Source of the DNA: an uncultured Pseudomonadales bacterium
Lineage (GTDB): Bacteria > Pseudomonadota > Gammaproteobacteria > Pseudomonadales > Azotimanducaceae
Reading direction: 5' to 3'
Length of the DNA stretch: 64,000 bases
NCBI GenBank assembly: GCA_951813295.1
Contig: CATOTI010000002.1
Location: 2,924,522 to 2,988,521 of the forward strand
Shown: positions 39,806 to 49,535 of the stretch, in pieces
How positions within the stretch are numbered: the first letter of the stretch is position 1
How the letters are laid out: each line of letters begins with the position of its first letter
The notes under the pieces: generated by a model
Database searches by the model: none
What the model saw: the letters and a program-made list of their open reading frames with translations, nothing else
Told to the model about the DNA's origin: nothing
Translations under genes and position numbers: made by a program

Positions 39806-39842
39806 AAAAGCGCGCAAGAAACAATGTTTTGGAGGGCGTTGA

Positions 39843-42419
39843 ATGAACGTAGAAAAGTTCACGACGCGACTTCGCGGCGCGATTGGAGAAGCGCAGTCGC
39901 TCGCGATCAGACACGACCACACGAACATCGAAGCGCTGCATATGCTCGCGGCGTTCTGTGACGACGATGGCATCCGCTCGTTGCTAGTAGCAGCAGGCGT
40001 CGACTTTGGCGGACTCTCGAACGCAGTGGAGACGGCACTCGCGGATCTGCCGACGATCGGTCAGCCCACGGGTGATGTGAACCTGTCCGTCGATCTCGTC
40101 CGCGCGATGAATCTCGCGGAACGCGACGCGCAGAAGCGCAATGACGAGTATCTGACGTCCGAACTCGTCCTGGCGCGACTTGCCGAAGGCAAAGGCAGTG
40201 CGGCCGAGATTCTCAAACGATTCGGGTTCGATCCCGTCGCGTTCACCGAAGCCGTCGACAAGGTGCGTGGCGGCCAAGCCGCGACGAGCGAGTCGGCGGA
40301 AGACAACCGCGAAGCGCTCGCGAAGTACACGATCGATCTGACCGAGCGAGCCGAAGCCGGTCGCCTCGATCCGGTGATCGGTCGGGACGATGAAATCCGC
40401 CGGACCATTCAGGTGTTGCAGCGCCGGACGAAGAATAACCCGGTGCTCATCGGTGAACCGGGTGTCGGCAAGACGGCGATCGCCGAGGGGCTGGCGCAAC
40501 GGATCCTCAATGGCGAAGTACCGGAGGGACTCAAAAACAAGCGAATCTTGTCGCTCGACATGGGCGCGTTGATCGCGGGTGCGAAGTTCCGCGGTGAATT
40601 CGAAGAGCGCCTGAAGGCGGTGTTGAACGACTTAGCGGCGGCGGAAGGCAGCGTCATTCTGTTCATCGACGAGCTCCACACTGTCGTCGGCGCGGGCAAG
40701 GCGGAGGGATCGCTCGACGCGGGCAACATGCTCAAGCCCGCCCTCGCCCGAGGTGAGTTGCATTGCGTAGGTGCTACGACGCTCGATGAGTACCGCAACT
40801 ACATCGAGAAGGATGCGGCGCTCGAGCGACGATTCCAGAAAGTCCAGATCGACGAACCGAGCGTCGAGGACACGGTCGCGATTCTGCGTGGGTTGAAGGA
40901 GCGCTACGAACTGCACCACGCGGTCGATATCACGGACCCGGCCATCGTCGCCGCGGCGCGGCTGTCGCACCGCTACATCAGCGATCGACAGTTGCCGGAC
41001 AAGGCGATCGACCTGATCGACGAAGCCGCGAGCCGTATTCGAATGGAAATGGACTCGAAGCCTGAGCGGATGGATCGTCTCGAGCGACGCCTCATCCAGC
41101 TCAAGATGGAGCGCCAGGCGCTATCGGACGATACCGACGAAGCGACGGCGAGCCGTCGCCAGGCGCTCGAGGCATCGATTGGTGAGCTCGAGGCGGAGTA
41201 CGCGGACCTCGAGGCGATTCTCGAACGCGAGAAGGCGAGCCTCGGTGGGTCCCAGGCATTGAAGGAATCGCTCGACGCGGCTCGGCTCGAGTTCGAGTCG
41301 GCTCGACGCGCGGGTGATCTCGAACGGATGTCGGAGCTCCAATACGGGCGTATTCCCGATCTCGAACGTCAGCTCGAGGCGAGCGCGTCGGATCAGACGG
41401 AGACGGAGCTGCTTCGTAACCGGGTGACCGAAGAGGAGATCGCCGAAGTCGTATCGGCGTGGACGGGCGTGCCCGTCACGCGGATGCTCGAAGCCGAGAA
41501 GGAACGGTTGTTGGCGCTCGAGTGCGAGCTACGGCAACGCGTCGTGGGTCAGGAAGAAGCCCTGCGGATCGTCTCGGAAGCCGTTCGTCGCTCGCGCGCG
41601 GGGCTTGCGGATCCCAATCGTCCGAACGGCTCGTTCCTATTTCTCGGCCCGACGGGTGTCGGCAAGACCGAACTGTGCCGAGCGCTGGCGCAATCGCTCT
41701 TCGACAGTGAGGAAGCACTGGTCCGCATCGACATGTCGGAGTACATGGAGAAGCACGCGGTGGCGCGGTTGATCGGCGCGCCGCCCGGCTACGTCGGCTA
41801 TGAAGAAGGCGGGCAACTCACGGAGAAAGTCCGCCGTCGACCGTACTCGCTGGTGCTCCTGGACGAGGTCGAAAAGGCGCATCCGGACGTCTTCAACCTG
41901 CTGCTGCAGGTATTGGACGACGGACGGCTGACCGATGGACATGGACGCACGGTCGACTTCCGCAACACGGTGCTCGTGATGACCTCGAACCTCGGTTCGG
42001 ATGTCATCCAATCGCTTGCGGAAAGCGAGGATCTGAACGCGATTCGGGATGCGGTGATGCCCCTTGTGCAGGCGCACTTTCGTCCGGAGTTCCTGAACCG
42101 GGTCGACGACACGGTGGTCTTCCAGGCGCTCAAGCGTGAGCACATGCGCGACATCGCCGAGATTCAACTCAATCGATTGCGTCAGCGACTCGCCGATCAG
42201 GAGTTCGGCCTCATGGTGGATGACGAAGCTTTCGAAGTGATCATCGAACAGGGCTTCGACCCCGTGTTCGGCGCCCGACCGATGAAGCGTGCGATCCAGC
42301 GGTTGATGGAAAACCCGCTCGCGAACGCACTCCTCGAAGGCAAGTTCCAGCGTGGCCAAACGCTGGTTGCGCGGCTCGATTCTTCCTCGGGCGGTCTGGC
42401 TTTCGATACGGCGTCATGA
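39843..42419 (+). CDS. clpB: ATP-dependent chaperone ClpB
   Basis: Two AAA+ Walker A motifs ([34 protein letters not shown]), middle coiled coil, [13 protein letters not shown]. Confidence 0.96.
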   Translation: MNVEKFTTRLRGAIGEAQSLAIRHDHTNIEALHMLAAFCDDDGIRSLLVAAGVDFGGLSNAVETALADLPTIGQPTGDVNLSVDLVRAMNLAERDAQKRNDEYLTSELVLARLAEGKGSAAEILKRFGFDPVAFTEAVDKVRGGQAATSESAEDNREALAKYTIDLTERAEAGRLDPVIGRDDEIRRTIQVLQRRTKNNPVLIGEPGVGKTAIAEGLAQRILNGEVPEGLKNKRILSLDMGALIAGAKFRGEFEERLKAVLNDLAAAEGSVILFIDELHTVVGAGKAEGSLDAGNMLKPALARGELHCVGATTLDEYRNYIEKDAALERRFQKVQIDEPSVEDTVAILRGLKERYELHHAVDITDPAIVAAARLSHRYISDRQLPDKAIDLIDEAASRIRMEMDSKPERMDRLERRLIQLKMERQALSDDTDEATASRRQALEASIGELEAEYADLEAILEREKASLGGSQALKESLDAARLEFESARRAGDLERMSELQYGRIPDLERQLEASASDQTETELLRNRVTEEEIAEVVSAWTGVPVTRMLEAEKERLLALECELRQRVVGQEEALRIVSEAVRRSRAGLADPNRPNGSFLFLGPTGVGKTELCRALAQSLFDSEEALVRIDMSEYMEKHAVARLIGAPPGYVGYEEGGQLTEKVRRRPYSLVLLDEVEKAHPDVFNLLLQVLDDGRLTDGHGRTVDFRNTVLVMTSNLGSDVIQSLAESEDLNAIRDAVMPLVQAHFRPEFLNRVDDTVVFQALKREHMRDIAEIQLNRLRQRLADQEFGLMVDDEAFEVIIEQGFDPVFGARPMKRAIQRLMENPLANALLEGKFQRGQTLVARLDSSSGGLAFDTAS

Positions 42420-42455
42420 GGCGTCGTTGGGTCCAGTCATGAGGTCTAGTGGAAG

Positions 42456-42475
42456 TACTGGATATAAATACAGTA
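42456..42475. promoter_or_regulatory. LexA (SOS) box
   Basis: TACTGGATATAAATACAGTA: CTG-N10-CAG, 18/20 to TACTGTATATATATACAGTA. Confidence 0.7.
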
Positions 42476-42635
42476 TTGGCGTATAAATCGGTCCTAAGGT
42501 CTGGTCATCACCAGGCCGGGGCCTGGTCCCACGACGATGAGCGGAAACAGCAAGCGGCTAGAGCGGGAATCAGGGCGGCGGGGTGGAGATAGCTGGGGGC
42601 GTGCCGACAGCGTCATGAGCTAACGAGGGCATTTA

Positions 42636-43145
42636 ATGGCTTTCAAAGGACACCAACTCGAGGCTTATCACGACTTTGTAGTCGATCAAGCCGACGAAGA
42701 ATCCGAGATCGTGTCGACCAGTCGACCAACGGACGACGATGGCGCGGGCGAGGGCCGGCTCGCGCCCGTGCTCGGTTCCGAAGCGTGGTGCGAATCCTTG
42801 GGCTTTGCTGAGCTACCGCGGCAGGCCCAGTTGGACCTCGGCGACGACGCGGGCGGAGGCGCGGCGGAGACGCAACCCTCCGAAGCTGCTGTCCGGCAAC
42901 CGAACGACCCAGGAATGGGTCGCTCGTCGCGTCTGCGATCGCGGCGCGCGAGACCGAGTCGTACCCGGCGTGCGATTGATGAATCGTCACATCTTGTGGC
43001 CGCCCGACGTTTGTCGAAGGCGATCAGACGGGCACCCAATCGCGCCGAAGAGGCGCGCATCGGGCGTCTGGTCTGTGGCCATCTGATCGCGCTACTCAAA
43101 GAAACGGACCATGAGTTGAGCGCGAACGCGCAGGCTCGCCAATAG
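42636..43145 (+). CDS. Hypothetical protein (possible SOS-regulated gene)
   Basis: 169 aa ORF with upstream GAGG; downstream of LexA box; no recognised family. Confidence 0.45.
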   Translation: MAFKGHQLEAYHDFVVDQADEESEIVSTSRPTDDDGAGEGRLAPVLGSEAWCESLGFAELPRQAQLDLGDDAGGGAAETQPSEAAVRQPNDPGMGRSSRLRSRRARPSRTRRAIDESSHLVAARRLSKAIRRAPNRAEEARIGRLVCGHLIALLKETDHELSANAQARQ

Positions 43146-43374
43146 CAGAGCATCCACTACAGTCGAGCGGGGACCGGGGTGAGACCAGGCACGCTCGATC
43201 GACGGCTCGCGCGCTGGTGGGCGTCGGTCGCCCGTGTGAATCGAGCGCTCGTCGCGTGATTTCCGGCGTCGCCGCGTAAAACTCGCGCGTGCAACGGGAA
43301 TCGGCTCGATTGCATCCTTTGGGGGCAGCGCAATAATGCGCGGAACTTCCTAGGAGGGCGCCCCGCCGGGCCTC

Positions 43375-43974
43375 GTGATAGATATTCTCATCTCGGGTGG
43401 GTGGCTGATGTTGCCCATCGTCGGCGCGAGCGTGTTAGCGCTCGCGATCGCAATCGAACGTGCATGGTCCTTGCGGATCGGTAATGTCGTCCCCGACGGC
43501 CTGCTGGCCGAGACGCTGACCGCAATCGACGACGCGGGCCTCATCGAACGACTGCGTGATGCAGGTCCGCTCGGCCGCGTGCTGGCCGCGGGCGTGGCGA
43601 ACCTGGAACGCGGTCGCGATTCGATGCGTGAAGCCATGGAAGACGCCGGCAGTCAGGTCACGCACGAACTCGAGCGTTATCTCAATGTGCTCGGCACCAT
43701 CGCCCTCATCAGCCCGCTCATGGGTTTGCTCGGCACAGTGGTCGGAATGATCGAAGTGTTCGACGTTCTGATGCTCGAAGGCGCCGGAAGTGCCAATTCG
43801 TTGGCGGGCGGCATCAGCCAGGCGTTGGTGACCACCGCCGCCGGAATCACCGTGGCGGTCCCGGTGCTGGTGATCTACCGATACTTCCTGCGCAAAGTCG
43901 ACGATCTGGTCGCGTCGCTCGAACATGCCGCGATCGAACTCGCCGAGTTCGCGCAGGATCGAGAGCGTCGGTGA
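43375..43974 (+). CDS. exbB: ExbB/TolQ-family proton channel protein
   Basis: GTIALISPLMGLLGTVVGMIEVF...ISQALVTTAAGITVAVPVLVIYRYF; GTG start. Confidence 0.9.
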   Translation: MIDILISGGWLMLPIVGASVLALAIAIERAWSLRIGNVVPDGLLAETLTAIDDAGLIERLRDAGPLGRVLAAGVANLERGRDSMREAMEDAGSQVTHELERYLNVLGTIALISPLMGLLGTVVGMIEVFDVLMLEGAGSANSLAGGISQALVTTAAGITVAVPVLVIYRYFLRKVDDLVASLEHAAIELAEFAQDRERR

Positions 43975-44420
43975 AATTCGCCCGCCGCGAGCGCAGCACG
44001 GAGCTCGCCGTCGAGATCACGCCGCTGATAGACGTCGTCTTTCTACTATTGATCTTCTTTATGGTCTCCACGACCTTCATCCGTGAAACTCAGCTTCGCG
44101 TCGAACTGCCGGAGGCGGATGGTGCGCTCCAGGAGACGGAAAACCGCGATGTCGTCGTCACGATCAGCGATGCCGGCAGCTTCGTCGTGGAGGGCGCGAT
44201 CGTCGATGGTTCGTCGACCGCATCGCTACAAGCTGCGCTCCGCGCGAGCGTCTCCGGTGATACGGATCGACGCGTCGTGATTACAGCCGACGCGGGCGCA
44301 CGGCACGAGTGGGTGGTTCGCATCATGGATGCGGCCGGTCAGCTCGGGCTCTCCAAGATCAGCATCACGACGCGCCCGACCGAATCCGGCGTCGATCCCG
44401 TGGAAGCCGCCGATGAGTGA
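43971..44420 (+). CDS. exbD: ExbD/TolR-family biopolymer transport protein
   Basis: VEITPLIDVVFLLLIFFMVSTTF TM with conserved Asp; GTG start overlaps exbB stop. Confidence 0.9.
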   Translation: MKFARRERSTELAVEITPLIDVVFLLLIFFMVSTTFIRETQLRVELPEADGALQETENRDVVVTISDAGSFVVEGAIVDGSSTASLQAALRASVSGDTDRRVVITADAGARHEWVVRIMDAAGQLGLSKISITTRPTESGVDPVEAADE

Positions 44421-47250
44421 CTGGTCGACCTATCGTCGACTACTCGGCTACATCGCCGATCAGAAGCTCTGGGCAGTGTTAGTGGTGTTCTGCTTCTTCT
44501 TGTCGGCCGGGGGCGAGGCAGCGTTTGCATACGTCCTCGCCGAGATCATCGATTTCTTCAGTCCGAATGCCGAGCGAGAGCTCGAGTTGGCGGCTTGGAT
44601 GGCACCGGTCGCGATCCTGACACTGGCGGTGATCCGCGCGATCGGTACGGTGGGCGGAGAATACGTCTTGTCGCGAATCTCGTTTCTCGCCGTGCACCGT
44701 ATTCGATGCGAACTCTTTGATTCCCTGCTCATCCTGCCGAGTTCCTACTTCGATGCGAGCGCGCAGGGCCATCTCGTTTCGCGGCTGACGTTCACGACGG
44801 CTCAGCTTCGCGATACGGCGACGGACGCCCTCAAGATCATCATCCAGGACGGCCTCAAGGTAATCGTCTACTTCGGGGCAATGATCTACTTCAATGCCCT
44901 CCTGACGGCGATCTTCGTTGTGGTCGTGCCGTTCGTTGCGATCATAGTGCGCTATGCCTCGCGTCGGTTTCGCGCGATCAGCACACGGATCCAAGGCTCG
45001 ATGGGTGACGTCACGCACGTCGCATCCGAGGCGACGGCGGGCTATCGCGACATACGCGTCTTCGGTGGCGAGTCGTTCGAGCGCAAGCGCTTTCTGTCGG
45101 CCAGTGAGAACAATCGCCGCCAGAACCTGAAGCTCGTCACCACCAAGGCGGCGAGCGCACAGGTGATCCAAGTGCTCGTTGCCGTCGTCATCGCGGGTCT
45201 GATCGGCCTTTTGCTGGGCGCGCACATCGCCACACCTCCGTCGACCGGCGACATCGTCGCCTACATCACGCTCGCGGGCATGCTCGCGAACCCGATCAAG
45301 AAGCTCTCCGACGTCAACGCCCGCCTGCAGCGCGGCCTCGCGGCGGCGGTGGAGGTGTTTGACCAACTCGATCAACCCGCTGAGCAGGACGGTGGCACGC
45401 GAACGCTCACGTCGTTCGGCGAGTCGATTCGCTTCGAGGATGTCTCGTTTCGATATGGCGTGGACACCGACATCGTTCTCGACGGCGTTTCTCTGGAGAT
45501 CCGTGCCGGTCAGACGATCGCCTTCGTCGGGTCATCGGGATCGGGGAAATCGACGCTCACGAGTCTCCTGGCGCGGTTCTACGAGCCGACGGCAGGTCGC
45601 ATCCTCGTCGACGGCGTGCCGATCGACGAAATCAGCCGTGCCTCGCTACGCCGCAACATCAGCCTCGTCAGCCAGGACGTGACGCTCTTCAACGACACGT
45701 TGCGCAACAACGTCGCCTACGGTGCGTTGGCCGATGCATCCGATGAGTCGGTGCGCGTCGCGCTCGAACGTGCCTATGCGACCGGCTTCGTCGAGCAGAT
45801 GCCCGATGGACTCGACACCGTCGTTGGCGACAACGGCGTACTGCTGTCGGGCGGACAGCGACAGCGCGTCGCGATCGCCCGAGCGTTCCTCAAGAACTCA
45901 CCGATCCTCATTCTGGACGAGGCCACATCCGCGCTCGATACGACCTCGGAACGGGAAATCCAGAACGCGCTCGCGGATGTCATGCGAGATCGCACGACGA
46001 TCGTCGTCGCCCATCGTTTGTCGACGATCGAGAGCGTCGATGTCATCTACGTATTGGATCAGGGGCGAATCGTCGAGAGCGGTAGCCACCACGAACTGAT
46101 CGCTCAGAACGGCGCGTATGCCCGTCTCTACGAAGCGGGCAGCAGCGAGGTACTGAGTGACGTCGTGGCCGAGCGGGCGATGGAGCCGGTGGTCGTCGCG
46201 CAGGCGCGAAGTGCTGCACTGGTGGAGTCGTGGTACGGCGATCGATGGTGGACGAAGCTCTTGAGCCCATTGAGCTGGCTCTATGCGCGCGTGGCCGCGC
46301 GGCGACGACGGGCTTATCTCGAGGGGCGGCGGGAGATCGCGCGGTTGTCGGTTCCCGTCATCGTGGTCGGCAACATCACCGTCGGCGGTAGCGGCAAGTC
46401 GCCGCTGGTCATCTGGTTGGCGAAGTGGTTGCGGGAACGCGGTTTGCGGGTCGGCATCGTCTCGCGCGGTTACGGCGGTCGCGGACCGTTCCCACTCCGT
46501 GTGACGGCCGATACGCCTGCCTCGGCATGCGGCGACGAGCCCGCGTTCCTCGCGCGGCGAACGGGCTGCCCGGTCGCGGTGGACCCGAAACGGGTGCGCG
46601 CAGGAGAGCTCCTGATCGAACGTGACCAGGTCGATGTAATCGTTGCCGACGACGGCCTGCAGCACTATGCGCTGGCGCGAGACGTCGAGATCGGCGTCAT
46701 CGACGGTCTGCGCGGCGTCGGCAATGGCGAGCATCTGCCCGTGGGACCGTTACGCGAAAGTGTGGATCGGCTCTCCGCGTGCGACTGGATCGTGGCGAAC
46801 GAAAAACCGAGTGGTCTCGTCGCGCGCGAGTCGGTGATGTCGGCGGTCGGCGTGGCATTCGTCAACGTGTTCACGGAAGAGCGAATGACGCCCGCCGCGT
46901 TTCGTGGCCGCTCGATCACAGCGGTTGCGGGGATCGGCAATCCGCGAAGGTTCTCGTTGACGCTCGCGAGATTAGGCTTGCAAGTACCGGTGCGAGCCTT
47001 CGGCGACCACCACGTCTTTCGTGCGGCCGATCTCGAAGTAGCCGATGGCAGTACGTTGGTCGTCACGGAGAAGGACGCGCAGAAGATCAAAATCCTCGAA
47101 GCCGTCAGTCGCGATTGCTGGTATCTGGAGATTGCGCTGAAGTTCGATGATGACGTCGACGCCGAACTCGAAGCGCTGCTCAGCGAGAAAGGTGTTCTAC
47201 CGACGCTCGATGCCCCGGCGCGTGTCGTCGATGTCCAGACCGGTGGATGA
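44413..47250 (+). CDS. msbA-lpxK: Fused lipid A ABC exporter (MsbA) - tetraacyldisaccharide 4'-kinase (LpxK)
   Basis: One uninterrupted frame of 945 aa: MsbA (GSSGSGKSTLTSLLARFYEPTAG, LLSGGQRQRVAIARA) then LpxK (WYGDRWWTKLLSPLSWLYARV...VPVIVVGNITVGGSGKSPL, VIVADDGLQHYALARDVEI). Confidence 0.88.
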   Translation: MSDWSTYRRLLGYIADQKLWAVLVVFCFFLSAGGEAAFAYVLAEIIDFFSPNAERELELAAWMAPVAILTLAVIRAIGTVGGEYVLSRISFLAVHRIRCELFDSLLILPSSYFDASAQGHLVSRLTFTTAQLRDTATDALKIIIQDGLKVIVYFGAMIYFNALLTAIFVVVVPFVAIIVRYASRRFRAISTRIQGSMGDVTHVASEATAGYRDIRVFGGESFERKRFLSASENNRRQNLKLVTTKAASAQVIQVLVAVVIAGLIGLLLGAHIATPPSTGDIVAYITLAGMLANPIKKLSDVNARLQRGLAAAVEVFDQLDQPAEQDGGTRTLTSFGESIRFEDVSFRYGVDTDIVLDGVSLEIRAGQTIAFVGSSGSGKSTLTSLLARFYEPTAGRILVDGVPIDEISRASLRRNISLVSQDVTLFNDTLRNNVAYGALADASDESVRVALERAYATGFVEQMPDGLDTVVGDNGVLLSGGQRQRVAIARAFLKNSPILILDEATSALDTTSEREIQNALADVMRDRTTIVVAHRLSTIESVDVIYVLDQGRIVESGSHHELIAQNGAYARLYEAGSSEVLSDVVAERAMEPVVVAQARSAALVESWYGDRWWTKLLSPLSWLYARVAARRRRAYLEGRREIARLSVPVIVVGNITVGGSGKSPLVIWLAKWLRERGLRVGIVSRGYGGRGPFPLRVTADTPASACGDEPAFLARRTGCPVAVDPKRVRAGELLIERDQVDVIVADDGLQHYALARDVEIGVIDGLRGVGNGEHLPVGPLRESVDRLSACDWIVANEKPSGLVARESVMSAVGVAFVNVFTEERMTPAAFRGRSITAVAGIGNPRRFSLTLARLGLQVPVRAFGDHHVFRAADLEVADGSTLVVTEKDAQKIKILEAVSRDCWYLEIALKFDDDVDAELEALLSEKGVLPTLDAPARVVDVQTGG

Positions 47251-47292
47251 CAACGCCACCGCCTGATTCGTAGGGTTCTGAAGGGAATCGCC

Positions 47293-48072
47293 ATGGATTT
47301 TCGTATCGTCATCCCGGCGCGCTATGCATCGACGCGCCTGCCGGGTAAGCCACTCGTCGAATTCGCTGGCGCGCCGATGGTCGTTCGTGTGGCTGAACGG
47401 GCGGCGCGGACATCTGCTTCGACCGTCGCCGTCGCGACCGACGACGACCGGGTCATGCGGGCCGTCGAGGCGGCGTCGCTCGAGCGGGTCGTCGCGGTGA
47501 TGACGCGTGAAGACCATGCGACCGGATCGGACCGTGTCATGGAAGTGGTGGACACGCTCGGTTGGAGCGAAGACGACGTCGTCGTGAACGTCCAGGGCGA
47601 TGAGCCGCTGATTCCGCCGGCCGTCATCGTCCAGGTGGCGGGTTTGCTCGAATCGCCCGCTTTCGACGTCGCCACCCTTTCTGAGCCGATTCGCTACGGC
47701 GACAACGTCGCGGATCCGAACCTCGTCAAGGTGGTGGTCGCCGCATCCGGTCGGGCGCTCTATTTTTCCCGGGCGCCGATCCCCTGGGCGCGGGAGGCGT
47801 TTGCGCAAGACAACTATCCGACGACACTTCCAACTGGTTGGCGACGTCACATCGGCATCTATGCTTACCGGGTCGCGGCGCTGCGTCGTTTTGTGGGCCT
47901 ACCCTCGAGTTTTCTCGAACAAACCGAATCGCTCGAACAGTTGCGCCTGCTCGAAGCCGGCATCGACATTGCCGTGGCGGATGCCGTCGAGGAAGTCCCG
48001 GGTGGGGTGGACACGCCCGCCGACGTCGATCGCGTTCGTGCGGTGTTCGCACAACGCGGTGACCTTGTCTGA
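47293..48072 (+). CDS. kdsB: 3-deoxy-manno-octulosonate cytidylyltransferase KdsB
   Basis: IVIPARYASTRLPGKPLVEFAGAPMVVRV; VNVQGDEPLIPP; RHIGIYAYRVAALRRF. Confidence 0.95.
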   Translation: MDFRIVIPARYASTRLPGKPLVEFAGAPMVVRVAERAARTSASTVAVATDDDRVMRAVEAASLERVVAVMTREDHATGSDRVMEVVDTLGWSEDDVVVNVQGDEPLIPPAVIVQVAGLLESPAFDVATLSEPIRYGDNVADPNLVKVVVAASGRALYFSRAPIPWAREAFAQDNYPTTLPTGWRRHIGIYAYRVAALRRFVGLPSSFLEQTESLEQLRLLEAGIDIAVADAVEEVPGGVDTPADVDRVRAVFAQRGDLV

Positions 48073-48092
48073 CGGATCTGGGGCTCTGCGAT

Positions 48093-48863
48093 CTAGCGCG
48101 GTTGCATGCGAATCCCGCCGTCCAGGCGAATGGTTTCGCCGTTAAGGTAGGGATTCTCGACGATCTGTCGGGCGAGCAATGCGTATTCAGGCGCTTCGCC
48201 GAGGCGGTGCGGAAACTGCACCATTTCGATCAACGGCTGGCGGACCTTGTCCGGCATCCCCATCATCATCGGCGTTTCGAAGATGCCGGGTGCGATCGTA
48301 CAGACACGGATGTTCGAACGGGCAAGGTCGCGTGCGATGGGCAATGTCATCCCGACGACGCCGCTTTTGCTGGCGCTATAGGCCGCTTGACCAATCTGTC
48401 CGTCGTACGCTGCGACCGACGCCGTATTGATGATGACGCCGCGCTCGCCGTCTTCACCGAGGGGGTCATTCTTCTCCATGTGGCCGGCGCAAAGGCGAAG
48501 CGAATTGAACGTACCAACGAGGTTGACCTGGATGACGAAATTGAACGCGTCGAGCGACAGCGGACCTTCGCGGCCGATCGTACGGGCGGCCGCACCGATG
48601 CCCGCACAGTTCACGCTCACATGGATGGCGCCGAATTCTTCCATGACGGCATTGATGGCGCTTTCGACCGAATCGGCGCTGGTGACGTCCGCGCCAAAGG
48701 CGCTTGCAGAGTCGCCGAGATCAGCCGCCGTCTTGGCAGCGAGTTCCTCGTTGAGGTCGAGCAGCGCCACCTTGGCGCCAGCCGCGAGGAAAGTGGTGGC
48801 GGTTGCTCGTCCGAGCCCGGATGCGCCACCCGTGATGACGGCGATTTTGTCTTGAAGGTCCAT
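48093..48863 (-). CDS. Short-chain dehydrogenase, 3-hydroxyacyl-CoA dehydrogenase type II-like
   Basis: AVITGGASGLGRATA; NTASVAAYDGQIGQAAYSASKSGVVGMTLPIARDLA; PGIFETPMMMGMPD. Confidence 0.88.
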   Translation of the reverse strand: MDLQDKIAVITGGASGLGRATATTFLAAGAKVALLDLNEELAAKTAADLGDSASAFGADVTSADSVESAINAVMEEFGAIHVSVNCAGIGAAARTIGREGPLSLDAFNFVIQVNLVGTFNSLRLCAGHMEKNDPLGEDGERGVIINTASVAAYDGQIGQAAYSASKSGVVGMTLPIARDLARSNIRVCTIAPGIFETPMMMGMPDKVRQPLIEMVQFPHRLGEAPEYALLARQIVENPYLNGETIRLDGGIRMQPR

Positions 48864-48890
48864 GCGACGGTCTCCTAAATTCCAGGCGAG

Positions 48891-49535
48891 ATGATACCTA
48901 GCGTGCATCCTTCTCCGGTCGTCGATTTAGCCCCGCCCGGGCGATTGCTCTTCTACGAGCGCTTCGTCGCGTCCGATGTGGCGGATCGTTGGCTCGACGA
49001 AGCGCATCAACTGTCCTGGCAGCGCGAAGAAATCGTCATGTTCGGCAAGCAGGTCGAAGCGCCACGACGGACGGTCTCGTTCGGCGCGAGCGGAGCTACG
49101 TACCGGTACTCGGGGGTCACGCACGGGGCAAACGGTTGGGGCTCGTTCGACGATATGAAAAGCGCGGTCGAGCGCGCCGTCGGCACAGACTTCAATTTTG
49201 TCCTCGGCACGCACTATTCGTCCGGGCACGACGCCCTCGGATGGCACAGTGACGACGAGCGGGATCTCGGTGACGATCCAACGATCGCCGTCGTCTCACT
49301 CGGCGTCGATCGCGACTTTCAATTCAGGCCGAAAGCCGGGGGCGCCATGAAGACGGTCGAACTCGCGCACGGCTCGTTGCTGGTCATGCGCCGCGATTTC
49401 CAGTCGATGTTTCGACACCGCGTGCCGCGTCGATTGCGCGTGCGGGGCGATCGATTCAGTTTCTCCTTTCGCCGGACCGGGGTTGTTGGCCGGATCGACG
49501 ACGAGATATGTCGCACGGATTCGCCCTGTGCCTGA
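48891..49535 (+). CDS. AlkB-like 2-oxoglutarate/Fe(II) dioxygenase
   Basis: FVLGTHYSSGHDALGWHSDDERDLGDDPTIAVVSLGVDRDFQFR...GSLLVMRRDFQSMFRHRVP. Confidence 0.85.
   Translation: MIPSVHPSPVVDLAPPGRLLFYERFVASDVADRWLDEAHQLSWQREEIVMFGKQVEAPRRTVSFGASGATYRYSGVTHGANGWGSFDDMKSAVERAVGTDFNFVLGTHYSSGHDALGWHSDDERDLGDDPTIAVVSLGVDRDFQFRPKAGGAMKTVELAHGSLLVMRRDFQSMFRHRVPRRLRVRGDRFSFSFRRTGVVGRIDDEICRTDSPCA

Noticed and set aside
38660-39973. 437-aa minus-strand Arg-rich ORF
   Set aside because: Antisense shadow of comEC/clpB; compositionally implausible
42537-42623. 28-aa ORF after the LexA box (MSGNSKRLERESGRRGGDSWGRADSVMS)
   Set aside because: Too short and no convincing Shine-Dalgarno; kept only as part of the leader
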